Both the position numbers and the translations under genes were made by a program. A stretch of 64,000 bases of DNA from Bradyrhizobium sp. AZCC 1610 (lineage in GTDB: Bacteria; Pseudomonadota; Alphaproteobacteria; Rhizobiales; Xanthobacteraceae): assembly GCF_036924515.1 (NCBI RefSeq), contig NZ_JAZHRR010000001.1, forward strand, positions 653,001-717,000. The letters run 5' to 3'. The notes under the pieces are model-generated. The model searched no databases, was not told the DNA's origin, and saw only the letters and a list, made by a program, of their open reading frames with translations. Positions 1-9,526 of the stretch are shown piece by piece. Every line of letters starts with the position of its first letter. The first letter of the stretch is position 1.

Positions 1-1
1 T

Positions 2-550
2 AGCGAGCGCGGAATAGGCAACGGGCAGGTATTTCCCGCCGGCCCCCTGCGTGCGCCGTTGCGGCCGCAACTGGCGCGCACCGACGCGCTGATCGTCGTC
101 GGCAACGGCAGTGCTGCCGAGCAGGTCGCGGCCGAGATCGTGGCGCAGGGCAAGCCGGTGTTATCAGCGCATCTGAAGCCGGATGAGGCGCAGGTCGCAC
201 AGCTTCGGGGCAAGCGCGTGCTGGCGTTTGCCGGCATCGGCGATCCCACCCGATTCTTCAACACGCTGCGCGCCAGCGGCATCGAAGTGGCCGGGCAGCG
301 CGCCTTCGCCGATCATCATGCTTATTCGCAGGCCGAGATCGAAAGCCTGATCGCCGAGGCGAGAGGCGAGGCGCTGACGCTGGTGACGACGGAAAAGGAT
401 CTGGCGCGGCTGTGGTATGGCGGGACCTTGCCGGAATGGGCAAAGCAGATCGTACCGTTCGGCGTGGCGCTCGAATTCGATGACAAGGGATTGCTGCGGA
501 AGTTCATATCGGCGCGCCTGTTCAAGGCGCGCGAGAGGCCGGCTGACTAG
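2..550 (+). CDS. lpxK: Tetraacyldisaccharide 4'-kinase, C-terminal part (5' end outside window)
   Basis: The reading frame is open from base 2 to the stop at 548-550, giving the last 182 residues. LpxK phosphorylates the 4' position of the lipid A disaccharide at the inner membrane. The visible part starts in the GNGQVFPAGPLRAPL block typical of LpxK, followed by RTDALIVVG, and ends with the conserved TTEKDLARL segment. The N-terminal Walker A region lies outside the window, so the true start cannot be given. The stop overlaps the end of the convergent DUF2093 gene by four bases. Confidence 0.9.
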   Translation, partial: SERGIGNGQVFPAGPLRAPLRPQLARTDALIVVGNGSAAEQVAAEIVAQGKPVLSAHLKPDEAQVAQLRGKRVLAFAGIGDPTRFFNTLRASGIEVAGQRAFADHHAYSQAEIESLIAEARGEALTLVTTEKDLARLWYGGTLPEWAKQIVPFGVALEFDDKGLLRKFISARLFKARERPAD

Positions 551-774
551 CCCTGCGTCTTCAGCGCGCCGGGAAAGTGCCGCTGCAGCACGGCGGTCGG
601 AACCGAATAGGCCTCCTGCAGGTCGACGCTCCAGTACTTCAATTCGTCGAGCGGGATCCGCACGTCGGTGATGGCGCAGCGCACATAGGTACCGGGCGAG
701 ATCACGCGGAAATCGCCGTCCAGATATTGCACCTGCGCTTCGCCATGGCCCGAGGGTCCGAATTTATTGAGCAC
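547..774 (-). CDS. DUF2093 domain protein
   Basis: This small protein of about 75 residues has the DUF2093 pattern: YLDGDFRVISPGTYVRCAI, then IPLDELKYWSVDLQEAY. Its function is unknown. A GTG start at 774 is chosen because it lies about nine bases after a GGAG ribosome site. A TTG at 780 is also in frame but sits too close to that site. It converges on lpxK and overlaps it by four bases, so both probably stop without a separate terminator. Confidence 0.8.
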   Translation of the reverse strand: MLNKFGPSGHGEAQVQYLDGDFRVISPGTYVRCAITDVRIPLDELKYWSVDLQEAYSVPTAVLQRHFPGALKTQG

Positions 775-962
775 CGTCAAACTCTCCGATGGACCGGCCC
801 GCGCGGGCTGGCCTTAAGTGTATTTTCCAAGATTTCATCTATCATAAATAGGTCGTACTGTCCGCCCCGGAAACTGACCTACTTGTGATGATTTTGTGCC
901 GACCTGCATGATAGCGTGAATTTCACTGTGCCCGCAGCGTCATACCGATCCGACCGAGACCG

Positions 963-1796
963 ATGCGCCTGTTGTCAGCAACGCTATTCCTGACGCTCCT
1001 TACTGCGGCCTGCACGGCCGGTGCCGCGCCGTTGCCGGCCCCGCGCCAGGTCGATATCCCGGCAAGGGGTCTGACCCTGCATGCCCAGCTCTACAAGCCG
1101 GATGGTGACGGCCCGTTTTCCACCGTGATCGCGCTGCATGGCTGCGGCGGATTGAGCGGGCAGTCGGAGCCCGTGCTGCCGCGCTACCGCGACTGGGCGG
1201 AACAGCTGTTGAAGGCGGGCCATGCGGTGCTGCTGCCGGACAGTTACGGTTCGCGGGAGCTCGGCCCGCAATGCCGCGTCAATGAGCGCCGTGTGCTCGC
1301 CCGCCGCGAGCGGGTGGCCGATGTCAATGCATCGCGGCAATGGTTGCTGCAGCAACCCTGGGCCGCGCGTGACCGGATCAGCCTGATGGGATGGGCGAAC
1401 GGCGCCAGCGCGGTGCTGTGGGCGGTGCGTCCGCAATCGTCAGCGCGCGGTATCGGGCCGGATTTTCGCTCGGCGATCGCATTCTATCCGGATTGCCGGA
1501 TCTCGTCCGGCCTCGGCTGGAGCACGCGCATGCCGACGCTGCTGCTGATCGGCGCGCAGGACGACGTCAGTTCGCCGTCCGCCTGTCGCCAGATTGTGGA
1601 TGACGCCCGCGGCCGCAGCGCGCTGGTGCAGATCGTGATCTATCCCGGCGCATCCCACGATTTCGACCGCGCCAACCTGCCGCTGCGGGCGATCGCAGGC
1701 TCCGATGCCGCGTTGCCCGAACGCGGTCATATCGGCACGGATGCGGACGCGCGCAGGGACGCGCAACGGCGCGTTGCGGAGTGGCTGGCGCGCTAG
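963..1796 (+). CDS. Secreted dienelactone-hydrolase-like protein lacking the nucleophile
   Basis: The 277-residue protein starts with a signal peptide (hydrophobic to about residue 22; a cysteine at 17 could be a lipobox). It then follows the dienelactone hydrolase / alpha-beta hydrolase fold: oxyanion segment ALHGCGG near 57-63, a candidate acid in QDD at 200-201, and the histidine in GASHDF at 232. At the nucleophile elbow, where relatives have GWSNG or GFCxG, this protein has GWANG, with alanine at 145. Seen: the alanine codon GCG. Inferred: it is either not a classical hydrolase or uses another residue. The 3' end overlaps the convergent xseA by four bases. Confidence 0.75.
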   Translation: MRLLSATLFLTLLTAACTAGAAPLPAPRQVDIPARGLTLHAQLYKPDGDGPFSTVIALHGCGGLSGQSEPVLPRYRDWAEQLLKAGHAVLLPDSYGSRELGPQCRVNERRVLARRERVADVNASRQWLLQQPWAARDRISLMGWANGASAVLWAVRPQSSARGIGPDFRSAIAFYPDCRISSGLGWSTRMPTLLLIGAQDDVSSPSACRQIVDDARGRSALVQIVIYPGASHDFDRANLPLRAIAGSDAALPERGHIGTDADARRDAQRRVAEWLAR

Positions 1797-3415
1797 AACA
1801 GACTTCCCTGATCAACCGGCTTGGCCACGCGCTTCGGCGCCGCCGGCTTCGCCTCGTGCGGCGTCGCCTTCGGCGTACTCGCGGCGGGAGCCGTGGTCTG
1901 GGGCCGATCCGCATCCGCGGTGGCGCCGACGCGGCCATCGGCGAATTCGATCGACAGATGCGCGCTCGGTCCGATCGCGGCGGCGGCATGCACCGCGTGC
2001 CCCTGCGCGTCGCGCACCAGGGCAAAGCCGCGCGCGAGCACGCCGCGGTAGGACAGCGCCGACAACAATTGACCGCTATGGGCGACACGCGCGTCGAGAC
2101 GCTGCAGGGCGGTCTCGAGCGCGCGGCGGGCGCGCTCCGCCAGCCGTTGCGCGCGCTCGCGGTCACGCGCTATGGCATTGCGCTGCGCCTGGGCGTTGGA
2201 GAGTTTTGAGGCCTTCAGCCTGACCTCCAGCCCGGCAAAGCGGTCCTGCCGGTTGCGCAGCAGCGCGCGGGCGGACAGCCTGATGCGTTCGCCCGACACC
2301 GTGAGGCGGTGATTGGCTTGCGCGACCTGCCCGCGCAAAACCTTCAGCGTCAGGCCGGCGCTCAGATGCGAAAAGCGGCGGTGATGGGCGTGGGTATTGG
2401 CCTTCAATCCGCGGGGCAGGGCGGCGCCGAGATGATCCAGCCGCTGCCGCGGGATCGCGAGCAGCTCGCTTAAACCCGGCAGCGCCCGGGCGGCGGCGCG
2501 CAATTCATTGCGGCGGCTCTCCTGCCCGCGCTGCCAGCACACTATCGTGCGCCGCGCCAGGCTTTCGACCTCGACGAACAATTCGCTACGGACAGGAACC
2601 GCCATTTCGGCCGCGGCCGTAGGCGTCGGGGCGCGCTTGTCGGCGGCGAAATCGATCAGCGTGATATCGGTCTCGTGGCCGACGGCCGAAATCAGCGGGA
2701 TCGTGCTCTCGGCGGCGGCGCGAACCACGATCTCCTCGTTGAACGACCACAAATCCTCCAGCGAGCCGCCGCCGCGCGCGACGATCAGCAGATCCGGCCG
2801 CGGAATCTTTCCCGCTTCGGGCAGCGCATTGAAGCCGCGGATGGCGGCGGCCACCTGTTCGGCCGAGCCTTCGCCCTGGACCTTGACCGGCCACACCAGC
2901 ACGCGGCGGGGAAAACGGTCCTGCAGCCGATGCAGGATGTCGCGGATTACGGCGCCGGTCGGCGAGGTGACGACCCCGATCACCTCCGGTAGCCATGGCA
3001 GCAATTGCTTGCGCGCCTCGTCGAACAGGCCTTCGGCCGCGAGCTTCCGCTTGCGCTCCTCCATCAGCGCCATCAGCGCGCCGATCCCGGCGGGCTCGAG
3101 CGCTTCGATGACGATCTGGTATTTCGACGACCCGGGATAGGTCGTGAGCTTGCCGGTGGCGATGACCTCGAGCCCCTCCTGCGGCTTGAACCGCATCCGG
3201 GCGTGGGCGAATTTCCAGATCACCGCCTCGATCTTGGCGCTCTCGTCCTTCAGCGCGAAATAGCAATGGCCCGAGGAGTGCGGCCCGCGGAAGCCGGAGA
3301 TCTCGCCGCGGACGCGCACGTGCCCGTAGGCGTCCTCCACCGTCCGCTTCAGCGCGGAGGATAGCTCGGAGACGGTGAATTCGGGCGCGTTGATCAGGTT
3401 TTCGGCAGCTGGCAT
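1793..3415 (-). CDS. xseA: Exodeoxyribonuclease VII large subunit
   Basis: With XseB this enzyme degrades single-stranded DNA to short oligonucleotides. The 540-residue protein has the N-terminal OB fold ([19 protein letters not shown], then [12 protein letters not shown]), the catalytic domain with [16 protein letters not shown] and [20 protein letters not shown], a long helical region and a Pro/Ala-rich tail ending QGSLF, as is common in alphaproteobacteria. The ATG at 3415 (MPAAENL) is preferred; a TTG at 3451 would add twelve residues with no better ribosome site. xseB is not in the window, so the two subunits are encoded apart. Confidence 0.93.
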   Translation of the reverse strand: MPAAENLINAPEFTVSELSSALKRTVEDAYGHVRVRGEISGFRGPHSSGHCYFALKDESAKIEAVIWKFAHARMRFKPQEGLEVIATGKLTTYPGSSKYQIVIEALEPAGIGALMALMEERKRKLAAEGLFDEARKQLLPWLPEVIGVVTSPTGAVIRDILHRLQDRFPRRVLVWPVKVQGEGSAEQVAAAIRGFNALPEAGKIPRPDLLIVARGGGSLEDLWSFNEEIVVRAAAESTIPLISAVGHETDITLIDFAADKRAPTPTAAAEMAVPVRSELFVEVESLARRTIVCWQRGQESRRNELRAAARALPGLSELLAIPRQRLDHLGAALPRGLKANTHAHHRRFSHLSAGLTLKVLRGQVAQANHRLTVSGERIRLSARALLRNRQDRFAGLEVRLKASKLSNAQAQRNAIARDRERAQRLAERARRALETALQRLDARVAHSGQLLSALSYRGVLARGFALVRDAQGHAVHAAAAIGPSAHLSIEFADGRVGATADADRPQTTAPAASTPKATPHEAKPAAPKRVAKPVDQGSLF

Positions 3416-3551
3416 CGGCAACTGATTCGGGCGTTGGAGGCGTTGCCGCAACGTAGGGATTTTTAACCATCCCCGCCAATCCGGCTCTTGTGGAACTCAC
3501 ATTCTCTGTAGTACAGAGTTCTCTGCACTTCATTCTGGCGAGGCGTGATCG

Positions 3552-4562
3552 ATGTTCAAATTCCTGATTCGCGGCTCCGTGAGCCTCCTGAAATGGGTCC
3601 TGTGCGGCGTCGGCGTGCTGGCGCTGATGGTGCTGGCCCTGCTGGCAACGCCGCTGCAGCCGCTGCCGGAACTGCAAGCGATCTCGCGGACGCGAGCCAC
3701 CGTCGATCTTTCCAGCCTGCCTGCGATTGAGCGGCTCCAGGCCCGCGACGGCACATGGCTCGGCTTCCGCCATTATGGCGCGGGCGGCGCGCCGACGGGG
3801 CGCGTGGCGATCGTGATTCATGGCTCCTCCGGTTCCAGCGGTGGCACCATCCATGCGCTGTCGCAGGCGCTGGCTGGGCACGGCGTGGAAACCTTTGCGG
3901 TCGACATGCGCGGCCACGGCACGTCAGGCACGCGCGGCGATATCGGCTATGTCGGCCAGCTCGAGGACGACCTCGCCGATTTCGTCGCGGTCTTGCGCAA
4001 CACCGTGCCGTCAGCGCCGCTGACCTTGGTCGGCCATTCGTCCGGCGGCGGCTTTGCGCTGCGCGTGGCCGGCTCGCCGATCCAGAACCTGTTCGAGCGC
4101 TTCGTGCTGCTCGCGCCCTATCTCGGCTACGACGCTCCCTCCACCCGGCCGGGCTCCGGCGGCTGGGCCAGCGCCGATATCCCGCGCATCCTCGGCCTGC
4201 TGGCGCTGCGCAAGCTCGGGATCACCTGCTGTGAGGCGCTGCCGGTGCTGGCGCTCGCGGTGCCACCGAACTCCGAGAAGACGCTGGTGTCGACCTATAC
4301 CGACCGGTTGATGCGCAACTTTGCGGTGCGGGGCGATTTCCGCCACGATCTCGCCGCCGCGACAAAACCGCTCACGATCATCTCCGGCGCCGACGACGAA
4401 GTGATGTTTTCGGACAAATACGCCGAAGCCGTGCGTAGCGCGAAGGTCGCGGTCGACGTCAGGGTGCTCGACGGCATCAACCACATGGGTATCGTCGCTG
4501 CGCCGAAGGCGGTATCCATCGTCGCCGAGGATGTTGCCACGCGCGCCATGGCGGGGTCATAG
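3552..4562 (+). CDS. Membrane-anchored alpha/beta hydrolase (serine lipase-like)
   Basis: The 336-residue protein has one N-terminal transmembrane helix (about residues 12-33) and then an alpha/beta hydrolase domain. Visible catalytic elements are the oxyanion loop HGSSGSSGG (90-98), the nucleophile elbow GHSSGG with Ser163, an acid in GADDE near 281 and the histidine in INHMG at 311. It resembles monoglyceride-lipase-like hydrolases, but the substrate cannot be read from sequence. It is followed after about 17 bases by a membrane protein and a winged-helix protein in the same direction, so a three-gene unit is possible. Confidence 0.8.
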   Translation: MFKFLIRGSVSLLKWVLCGVGVLALMVLALLATPLQPLPELQAISRTRATVDLSSLPAIERLQARDGTWLGFRHYGAGGAPTGRVAIVIHGSSGSSGGTIHALSQALAGHGVETFAVDMRGHGTSGTRGDIGYVGQLEDDLADFVAVLRNTVPSAPLTLVGHSSGGGFALRVAGSPIQNLFERFVLLAPYLGYDAPSTRPGSGGWASADIPRILGLLALRKLGITCCEALPVLALAVPPNSEKTLVSTYTDRLMRNFAVRGDFRHDLAAATKPLTIISGADDEVMFSDKYAEAVRSAKVAVDVRVLDGINHMGIVAAPKAVSIVAEDVATRAMAGS

Positions 4563-4578
4563 CGGCGCCGGGGCAGGG

Positions 4579-5139
4579 ATGGGCAACATGATCGACAGCC
4601 GCGAGGCCTCCGAGGCGCTCGCCGAAATCAACGAGATGACGCGCCGCGTCCGGCAATCGCGGATCTACAATCTCGCCAGCCTGATGCTGATCATGTGGGG
4701 CGCGCTGGTATTTGCCGGCTATCTCGGCTCGTTTCTGCTGCCGCGCCAGGCCGGCTATTTCTGGGCCGCGCTGAACGTCGCGGGCGTCGCGGGATCGTTT
4801 GCGATCAGCGCCTTCGGATATCGCAAGACTGGCATTCGCACCTTCGATTTCAGGATGCTGATCGCGTTCGTGCTGTTCTTCGCCTTCGGGTTCCTCTGCA
4901 CGAGCGTGCTCGGCCACTTCACGCCGCGCCAGATGGGCACGTTCTGGCCAATTTATTTCATGCTGCTCTACATCATCGCCGGACTCTGGTTCGGCCACGC
5001 CTTTGTCGTGATCGGTCTTTGCATCAGCGCACTGGCGCTGGTCGGATACTTCCTGGTCGGCGACTGGTTCGACCTGTGGATGGCCTTTGTCGATGGCGGC
5101 GGGCTGATGCTCGGCGGCTGGTGGATGCGCCGGAGCTAG
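4579..5139 (+). CDS. Polytopic membrane protein of unknown function
   Basis: A short hydrophilic N-terminus rich in charged residues is followed by about five or six hydrophobic helices (first near residues 30-50, last near 165-180). No catalytic motif is visible. The start is ATG at 4579; a second ATG at 4588 is equally possible. Five bases separate it from a winged-helix DNA-binding protein, an arrangement often seen for paired membrane/regulator genes. The function is not known; a sensory or transport role is only an inference from context. Confidence 0.7.
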   Translation: MGNMIDSREASEALAEINEMTRRVRQSRIYNLASLMLIMWGALVFAGYLGSFLLPRQAGYFWAALNVAGVAGSFAISAFGYRKTGIRTFDFRMLIAFVLFFAFGFLCTSVLGHFTPRQMGTFWPIYFMLLYIIAGLWFGHAFVVIGLCISALALVGYFLVGDWFDLWMAFVDGGGLMLGGWWMRRS

Positions 5140-5143
5140 CGCC

Positions 5144-5449
5144 ATGGCCGAGATCGACGATATCATCCATCAACCGCTGCGCTTGCGGATCATGGCGGGG
5201 CTGAACGCGCTGCCGGCGGGCACCGGGCTGGAATTCTCAAAACTGAAGCAACTCACCGGCGCCACCGACGGCAATCTTGGCGCCCATATCGAGACGCTGG
5301 CCAGGGCCGGTTATGTCGTGGTGGAAAAGGCCTTTGTCGGCAAGAAACCACAGACCACGGTAACCGCGACCGCGGCCGGCCGCGGCGCCTTCGCCCGCCA
5401 TGTCGCCACGCTGCAGGAGATCATCGCCGGGTCAGGGAGGAAAGTGTAG
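5144..5449 (+). CDS. Winged-helix DNA-binding protein (MarR/ArsR-like, HTH_27 type)
   Basis: The 101-residue protein is nearly all one winged helix-turn-helix domain: [15 protein letters not shown], then [21 protein letters not shown] as the recognition region and a wing ending in [13 protein letters not shown]. Proteins of this type are usually encoded next to a membrane protein, as here (4579-5139), and probably regulate it. No effector-binding domain is present, so the signal must come from a partner or from DNA-binding domain modification. Confidence 0.8.
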   Translation: MAEIDDIIHQPLRLRIMAGLNALPAGTGLEFSKLKQLTGATDGNLGAHIETLARAGYVVVEKAFVGKKPQTTVTATAAGRGAFARHVATLQEIIAGSGRKV

Positions 5450-5544
5450 CGAAACTCCTCTGCACAAGCGCGATGCTCCCCTTGCGGGGGCAGGGAGTTT
5501 TATGCGACCGACTTGGCCTTGAACTCCCGTATCTGGCCACATTC

Positions 5545-6828
5545 ATGAACATTCTCCTGCTCGGTTCCGGTGGCCGCGAACACGCTCTCGCATGGAAGAT
5601 CGCGGCTTCCCCGTTGCTCACCAAGCTGTGGTGCGCGCCCGGCAACGCCGGCATCGCGCGCGAGGCCGAATGCGTCGCGTTGGACATTACCGACCACGCC
5701 GCGGTGATCGATTTCTGCCAACGTAACGCTGTGGATTTCGTCGTAGTCGGCCCGGAAACGCCACTGGCGGCCGGGATCGTCGACGATCTCGCGGCGGCCG
5801 GCATCAAGGCGTTTGGCCCGAGCAAGCAGGCCGCCCAGCTCGAGGGATCCAAGGGCTTCACCAAGGCGCTCTGCACCGAATTCAACATTCCAACCGGCGC
5901 CTACGGCCGCTTCACGACGGCTGACGACGCGCTGGCTTACGTGCGCGCGCAGGGCGCGCCGATCGTGGTCAAGGCTGATGGCCTGGCCGCCGGCAAGGGC
6001 GTTGTCGTCGCGAAAACGCTTGATGAAGCCGAGGCGGCCATCGCCATGATGTTCGACGGCGCGTTCGGTGCGGCGGGTGCGGAAGTCGTGATCGAGGAAT
6101 ATCTCGAAGGCCGCGAGATCAGCTTCTTCGCGCTGTGCGACGGCGAAACCGCGATCCCGCTTGCCTCGGCGCAGGACCACAAGCGCGTGTTCGATCACGA
6201 CGAGGGGCCGAACACCGGCGGCATGGGCGCCTATTCGCCGACGCCGTTCGTGACGGCTGAAATTCACGACCAGATCATGGCGCGGATCATCCTGCCGACC
6301 GTAGCTGGCATGAAGCAGCGCGACATGCCGTTTCGCGGCGTGCTCTATGCCGGCGTGATGCTGACGGAGCAGGGGCCAAAGCTTTTCGAATACAATGTCC
6401 GCTTCGGCGATCCCGAGTGCCAGGTGCTGATGCTGCGGATGATGTCCGACATCGTGCCGGCGTTTCTGGCGGCTTGTGACGGAGAACTGAAGCATTTCGA
6501 CCTGCGTTGGTATCCAGAGCCTGCGCTGACCGTGGTGATGGCAGCGAAGGGTTATCCCGGCGACTACAAGAAGGGCACGCGCATCGACGGCCTCGATGAC
6601 GCCGCCAAGATCGAAGGCGTCGAAATCTTCCATGCGGGCACGGCGGCGAAGGACGGCGCCATCCTCGCCAATGGCGGCCGCGTGCTGAATGTCTGCGCCA
6701 TGGGCAAGAGCGTGCTGGAAGCCCAACAGCGTGCCTATCAGGCCGTCGATCGCATCAAATGGCCTGATGGTTTCTGCCGCCGTGACATCGCCTGGCAGGC
6801 GGTAGAGCTGGAGAAGGCGACGGGCTGA
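5545..6828 (+). CDS. purD: Phosphoribosylamine-glycine ligase (GAR synthetase)
   Basis: PurD joins glycine to phosphoribosylamine with ATP in purine synthesis. The 427-residue ATP-grasp protein begins [18 protein letters not shown], carries the ATP-binding stretch [14 protein letters not shown], and has the family signature RFGDPECQ. The ATG at 5545 is chosen because it gives the canonical N-terminus; the 24 in-frame codons upstream are not conserved in character. Length and motifs are complete, so the enzyme should be functional. Confidence 0.96.
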   Translation: MNILLLGSGGREHALAWKIAASPLLTKLWCAPGNAGIAREAECVALDITDHAAVIDFCQRNAVDFVVVGPETPLAAGIVDDLAAAGIKAFGPSKQAAQLEGSKGFTKALCTEFNIPTGAYGRFTTADDALAYVRAQGAPIVVKADGLAAGKGVVVAKTLDEAEAAIAMMFDGAFGAAGAEVVIEEYLEGREISFFALCDGETAIPLASAQDHKRVFDHDEGPNTGGMGAYSPTPFVTAEIHDQIMARIILPTVAGMKQRDMPFRGVLYAGVMLTEQGPKLFEYNVRFGDPECQVLMLRMMSDIVPAFLAACDGELKHFDLRWYPEPALTVVMAAKGYPGDYKKGTRIDGLDDAAKIEGVEIFHAGTAAKDGAILANGGRVLNVCAMGKSVLEAQQRAYQAVDRIKWPDGFCRRDIAWQAVELEKATG

Positions 6829-6922
6829 CGCAAAGTCGGCAAGCGGGATCAGCCCCCGCGACAGCAAATGCGAGTTGCAGCGTCGGCTTCGCTGCAGGCT
6901 GCCTGCCGAGCGGACGCGGTCG

Positions 6923-7216
6923 TCAAAGCATGCTGCCGACGGCCTTCGTCATCTCAGTTGCGGAAAAGGCCCGCAACGATTCGGTACGAACATTGCCGAG
7001 CGCGCCGAGGCTCAGCGTGAGCGACAGGACGGATAACTCATCTGGCGCATCGACGATGGTCACAATGTCATATCGCCCCTGTGTCCAGAGTATCTCCTTC
7101 ACTGTCACTCCGAACGTCTTCGCCATTGCCTTGAAGGCGTCCGCGCGCTTCGGCGACTCCTTGGCGTTGCGGATTCCCTGCTCCGTGAAATTCGCCAGCA
7201 CGACGTAAGCTACCAT
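6923..7216 (-). CDS. GYD domain protein
   Basis: The 97-residue protein matches the GYD family: MVAYVVLANFTEQGIRN, a central EILWTQGRYDIVTIVDAPD (the GYD-like turn) and SLGALGNVRTESLRAF. The family is a small ferredoxin-like-fold group with no firm function. The ATG at 7216 has a good GGGAGGA site seven bases upstream, which decides against the more upstream in-frame codon at 7246. Confidence 0.85.
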   Translation of the reverse strand: MVAYVVLANFTEQGIRNAKESPKRADAFKAMAKTFGVTVKEILWTQGRYDIVTIVDAPDELSVLSLTLSLGALGNVRTESLRAFSATEMTKAVGSML

Positions 7217-7320
7217 GGCCGTCCTCCCGGTTAGCACCCTGCACAACGGGATGAGGCCGAGCTTGCCACAGCACCTGCGGCACTGCCACCGGCGGAATCG
7301 GAAAGGTCAGCGGGCGTGAC

Positions 7321-7710
7321 TTATCCTGCCGTGTCGGCGAGGGGAGCTATGCCCGTAGGCCGCAAAGGCCGCGCGAAGCTGAGCTCGTGCCCATCGGGGT
7401 CGGTGAGATGAAAGTAGCGTTCCCCCCATTCGGCATCGCGGGGCGCGGTCGTAGGCTGGCACCCCGCCGCCAGCGCACGGTCGTAAAATGCATTGACGTC
7501 GGCGACGTAGAAAATGACGCGCCCCCACCAGGACCAGCGCCGTTGATCAGGCTGGGCAATCAGGTTGAGATAGCCGGTCCCTGCCCGAAAGCTGGTAAAC
7601 GAAGACACTTCGCCGCCGCACGAGATGTCAAACCCCAGTGAGCGGTAGAACTGGACGGCGCGTTGCATGTCGTGAGTGCCAAGTGTGATCGCGCTGATCC
7701 CTTCGATCAT
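7321..7710 (-). CDS. VOC-family (glyoxalase/bleomycin-resistance fold) protein
   Basis: The 129-residue single-module VOC protein begins ISAITLGTHDMQRAVQFY, the standard first beta-alpha unit, and ends with a DPDGHELSFARP metal-ligand strand. Members bind a divalent metal and act as dioxygenases, isomerases or resistance proteins, but the substrate is not predictable here. A GGAG site precedes the ATG. It runs in the same direction as the GYD gene downstream, about 100 bases away. Confidence 0.82.
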   Translation of the reverse strand: MIEGISAITLGTHDMQRAVQFYRSLGFDISCGGEVSSFTSFRAGTGYLNLIAQPDQRRWSWWGRVIFYVADVNAFYDRALAAGCQPTTAPRDAEWGERYFHLTDPDGHELSFARPLRPTGIAPLADTAG

Positions 7711-7783
7711 GATGGCGCCTCCGGGTGATGAGATTGGCTGAACGATTAGGTGGGGGTCGCATCAGCGACATTCCACTGCTACC

Positions 7784-8029
7784 GTGACAACGGCCGTGAT
7801 ATATTGGGATATGGCAGATGGTCAGGTCGTACTGGTGACAACTCAGCCATTGGAAGGCGGTCCGCCTATCCGCTCGGTCTATTTTGTGGCCGAACAGGAT
7901 CCGGAGAAGGCGACAGCCATTATTGCGGCTGTCATGGCTCCGAATGAGAAGGTTGAAGCGTGGGGCCGGCTTCCGGAGGCGGCGGTCAAGGCGCTCGGCC
8001 TGAAACATAGCGACTTCACGCACGGCTAA
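7784..8029 (+). CDS. Small hypothetical protein
   Basis: An 81-residue frame (GTG start; an ATG at 7811 is the alternative) encodes an acidic, well-folded-looking sequence with PLEGGPPIRSVYFVAEQDPEKA and EKVEAWGRLPEAAVKALGL. No family is recognised. It lies in the only gap between the divergent VOC gene and the convergent acyl-CoA dehydrogenase, with no overlapping gene, and its amino-acid make-up looks coding rather than random. The ribosome site is weak, so the start is uncertain. Confidence 0.5.
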   Translation: MTTAVIYWDMADGQVVLVTTQPLEGGPPIRSVYFVAEQDPEKATAIIAAVMAPNEKVEAWGRLPEAAVKALGLKHSDFTHG

Positions 8030-8168
8030 CCGGCATCAAATCGTAGCAAGGGCAAAACCGGGTCGCGCAAGTGAGAGCCCGATCAGAGGCCCCACTATTC
8101 AGTCGCGATGCCCGATAGACGGTGGCATGGCGCAAGAGCGCGCCTGTGCCGACCGTGCGCAATAACGT

Positions 8169-9401
8169 TCAGAGCAGATCCCCGCCGGCTGCGCTTGCCG
8201 TGGTGCCGTGCTCGCGGAACGCCTTGATGACGTTCTTGCCGATCCGCCACTTGTGCACTTCGTCCGGACCGTCGACCAGACGCTGCGCGCGCACCTGGGT
8301 GTACCATTTGGCGAGCGGCGTATCCTGGCTGAAGCCGAGCGCGCCGTGAAGCTGGATCGCGGTGTCGATCACCTTGTGCACCATGTGCGCATGGAAAATC
8401 TTGGCGATCGAATTCTCCTGCCGGATGTCGAGGCCCTTCTCCGCCTTGTAGGCGATATGCAGCAGCATCAGCCGGCCAATATAGAGCTCGCTGGCGCAAT
8501 CGGCGAGCATGAACTGCACCGCCTGCCGGTCGGCGAGCAGCGTGCCGAAGGTCGAGCGTTTCGTGACATGGGCAACCGCCATGTCGAGCGCGCGTTGCGC
8601 CTTGGCGACGTTGTGCATGCCGTGGCGCAGGCGGCCGTAGGCGAGGCGGTGCTGGCCCATGGCAAAGCCATTGCCTTCGCCGCCGACCAGATTGTCGGCC
8701 GGCACCTTCAGATCCCTGATCTCGATTTCGGAATGTCCGCCGTGGATCACATCGTCATGCGGACCCTCGATCGCCATGTTGGCGACGTTGCGCTTGATCT
8801 TGTAGCCGGGGTTCGGCAGTTCGACGATGAAGGTCGAATACTGCTTGTGCCGCGGCGCGTTCGGATCGGTCTTGGCCATCACCAGCGCCATGTCGGCCAC
8901 GCTGGCGGAGGAGGAAAACCACTTCTCGCCGTTCAGGATGTAATTCTCGTTGCCGTCCTTCACGGCTGTGGTCTGCATGCCGGTGGCGTCCGCGCCGGCG
9001 GCCTTTTCCGTCATCGAGAAGCAGATCCGCTTGTCGCCATTGAGCAGCGGTTTAAGGAACTTCTCCTTTTGATACTCCGTGCCGTGGGCGAGGATCGTCA
9101 TCATCGAGGCGTCGTCGGGGCCTTGCGTGTTCATCGACAGCGCGCCGAGCATGCTCTCGCCGAGCTCCATCTGCACCAGCGCATTCGCCAGCGGACCTAA
9201 GCCCATGCCGCCATATTCCTTCGGCACGAACGGGCACCACAGCCCCTGCGCGCGGGCCTTTTTCCGCAGCGGGCCGAGCACTTCGGCGAGCGGCTTGGTA
9301 TCCAGTTCCTTCTCCGCGGGGATACATTCGTCATGCACCCATTGGCGGACTTTTTCGCGGATCGCCTTGGCCTCAGCCGGGATTTCGAAATCGATCGACA
9401 T
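8169..9401 (-). CDS. Acyl-CoA dehydrogenase family protein
   Basis: The 410-residue flavoenzyme has the full three-part acyl-CoA dehydrogenase layout: helical N-terminus (FEIPAEAKAIREKVRQWV), middle beta domain with FSMTEKAAGADATGMQTTA and NGEKWFSSSASVADMALVM, and a C-terminal helical domain ending LVDGPDEVHKWRIGKNVI. The latter resembles the ACAD10/11 or FadE-like branch. It oxidises an acyl-CoA at the alpha-beta bond, with electrons passing to ETF. The ATG at 9401 fits the family N-terminus. It is divergent from the dehalogenase-like gene at 9527, so both may share a 125-bp control region. Confidence 0.92.
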   Translation of the reverse strand: MSIDFEIPAEAKAIREKVRQWVHDECIPAEKELDTKPLAEVLGPLRKKARAQGLWCPFVPKEYGGMGLGPLANALVQMELGESMLGALSMNTQGPDDASMMTILAHGTEYQKEKFLKPLLNGDKRICFSMTEKAAGADATGMQTTAVKDGNENYILNGEKWFSSSASVADMALVMAKTDPNAPRHKQYSTFIVELPNPGYKIKRNVANMAIEGPHDDVIHGGHSEIEIRDLKVPADNLVGGEGNGFAMGQHRLAYGRLRHGMHNVAKAQRALDMAVAHVTKRSTFGTLLADRQAVQFMLADCASELYIGRLMLLHIAYKAEKGLDIRQENSIAKIFHAHMVHKVIDTAIQLHGALGFSQDTPLAKWYTQVRAQRLVDGPDEVHKWRIGKNVIKAFREHGTTASAAGGDLL

Positions 9402-9526
9402 CGCTGGTTTCCTCGGTTCTTGTTCCTGTTGGTCGGGCTTGAAGAATGGAATAAACCTGCGGTCTGCCAGCGGCAACGGCAAACAAAGTTTGAAGCAATA
9501 GCCGCAACCCACGAGGGAGCGCGCCC

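Noticed and set aside
2586..3917. Frame of 443 codons on the - strand overlapping xseA and the hydrolase gene
   Set aside because: Arg/Gly/Ala-rich shadow in another frame of xseA; no family features.
5500..6867. Long frame on the - strand opposite purD
   Set aside because: Shadow of purD with no recognisable domain, no ribosome site and biased composition.
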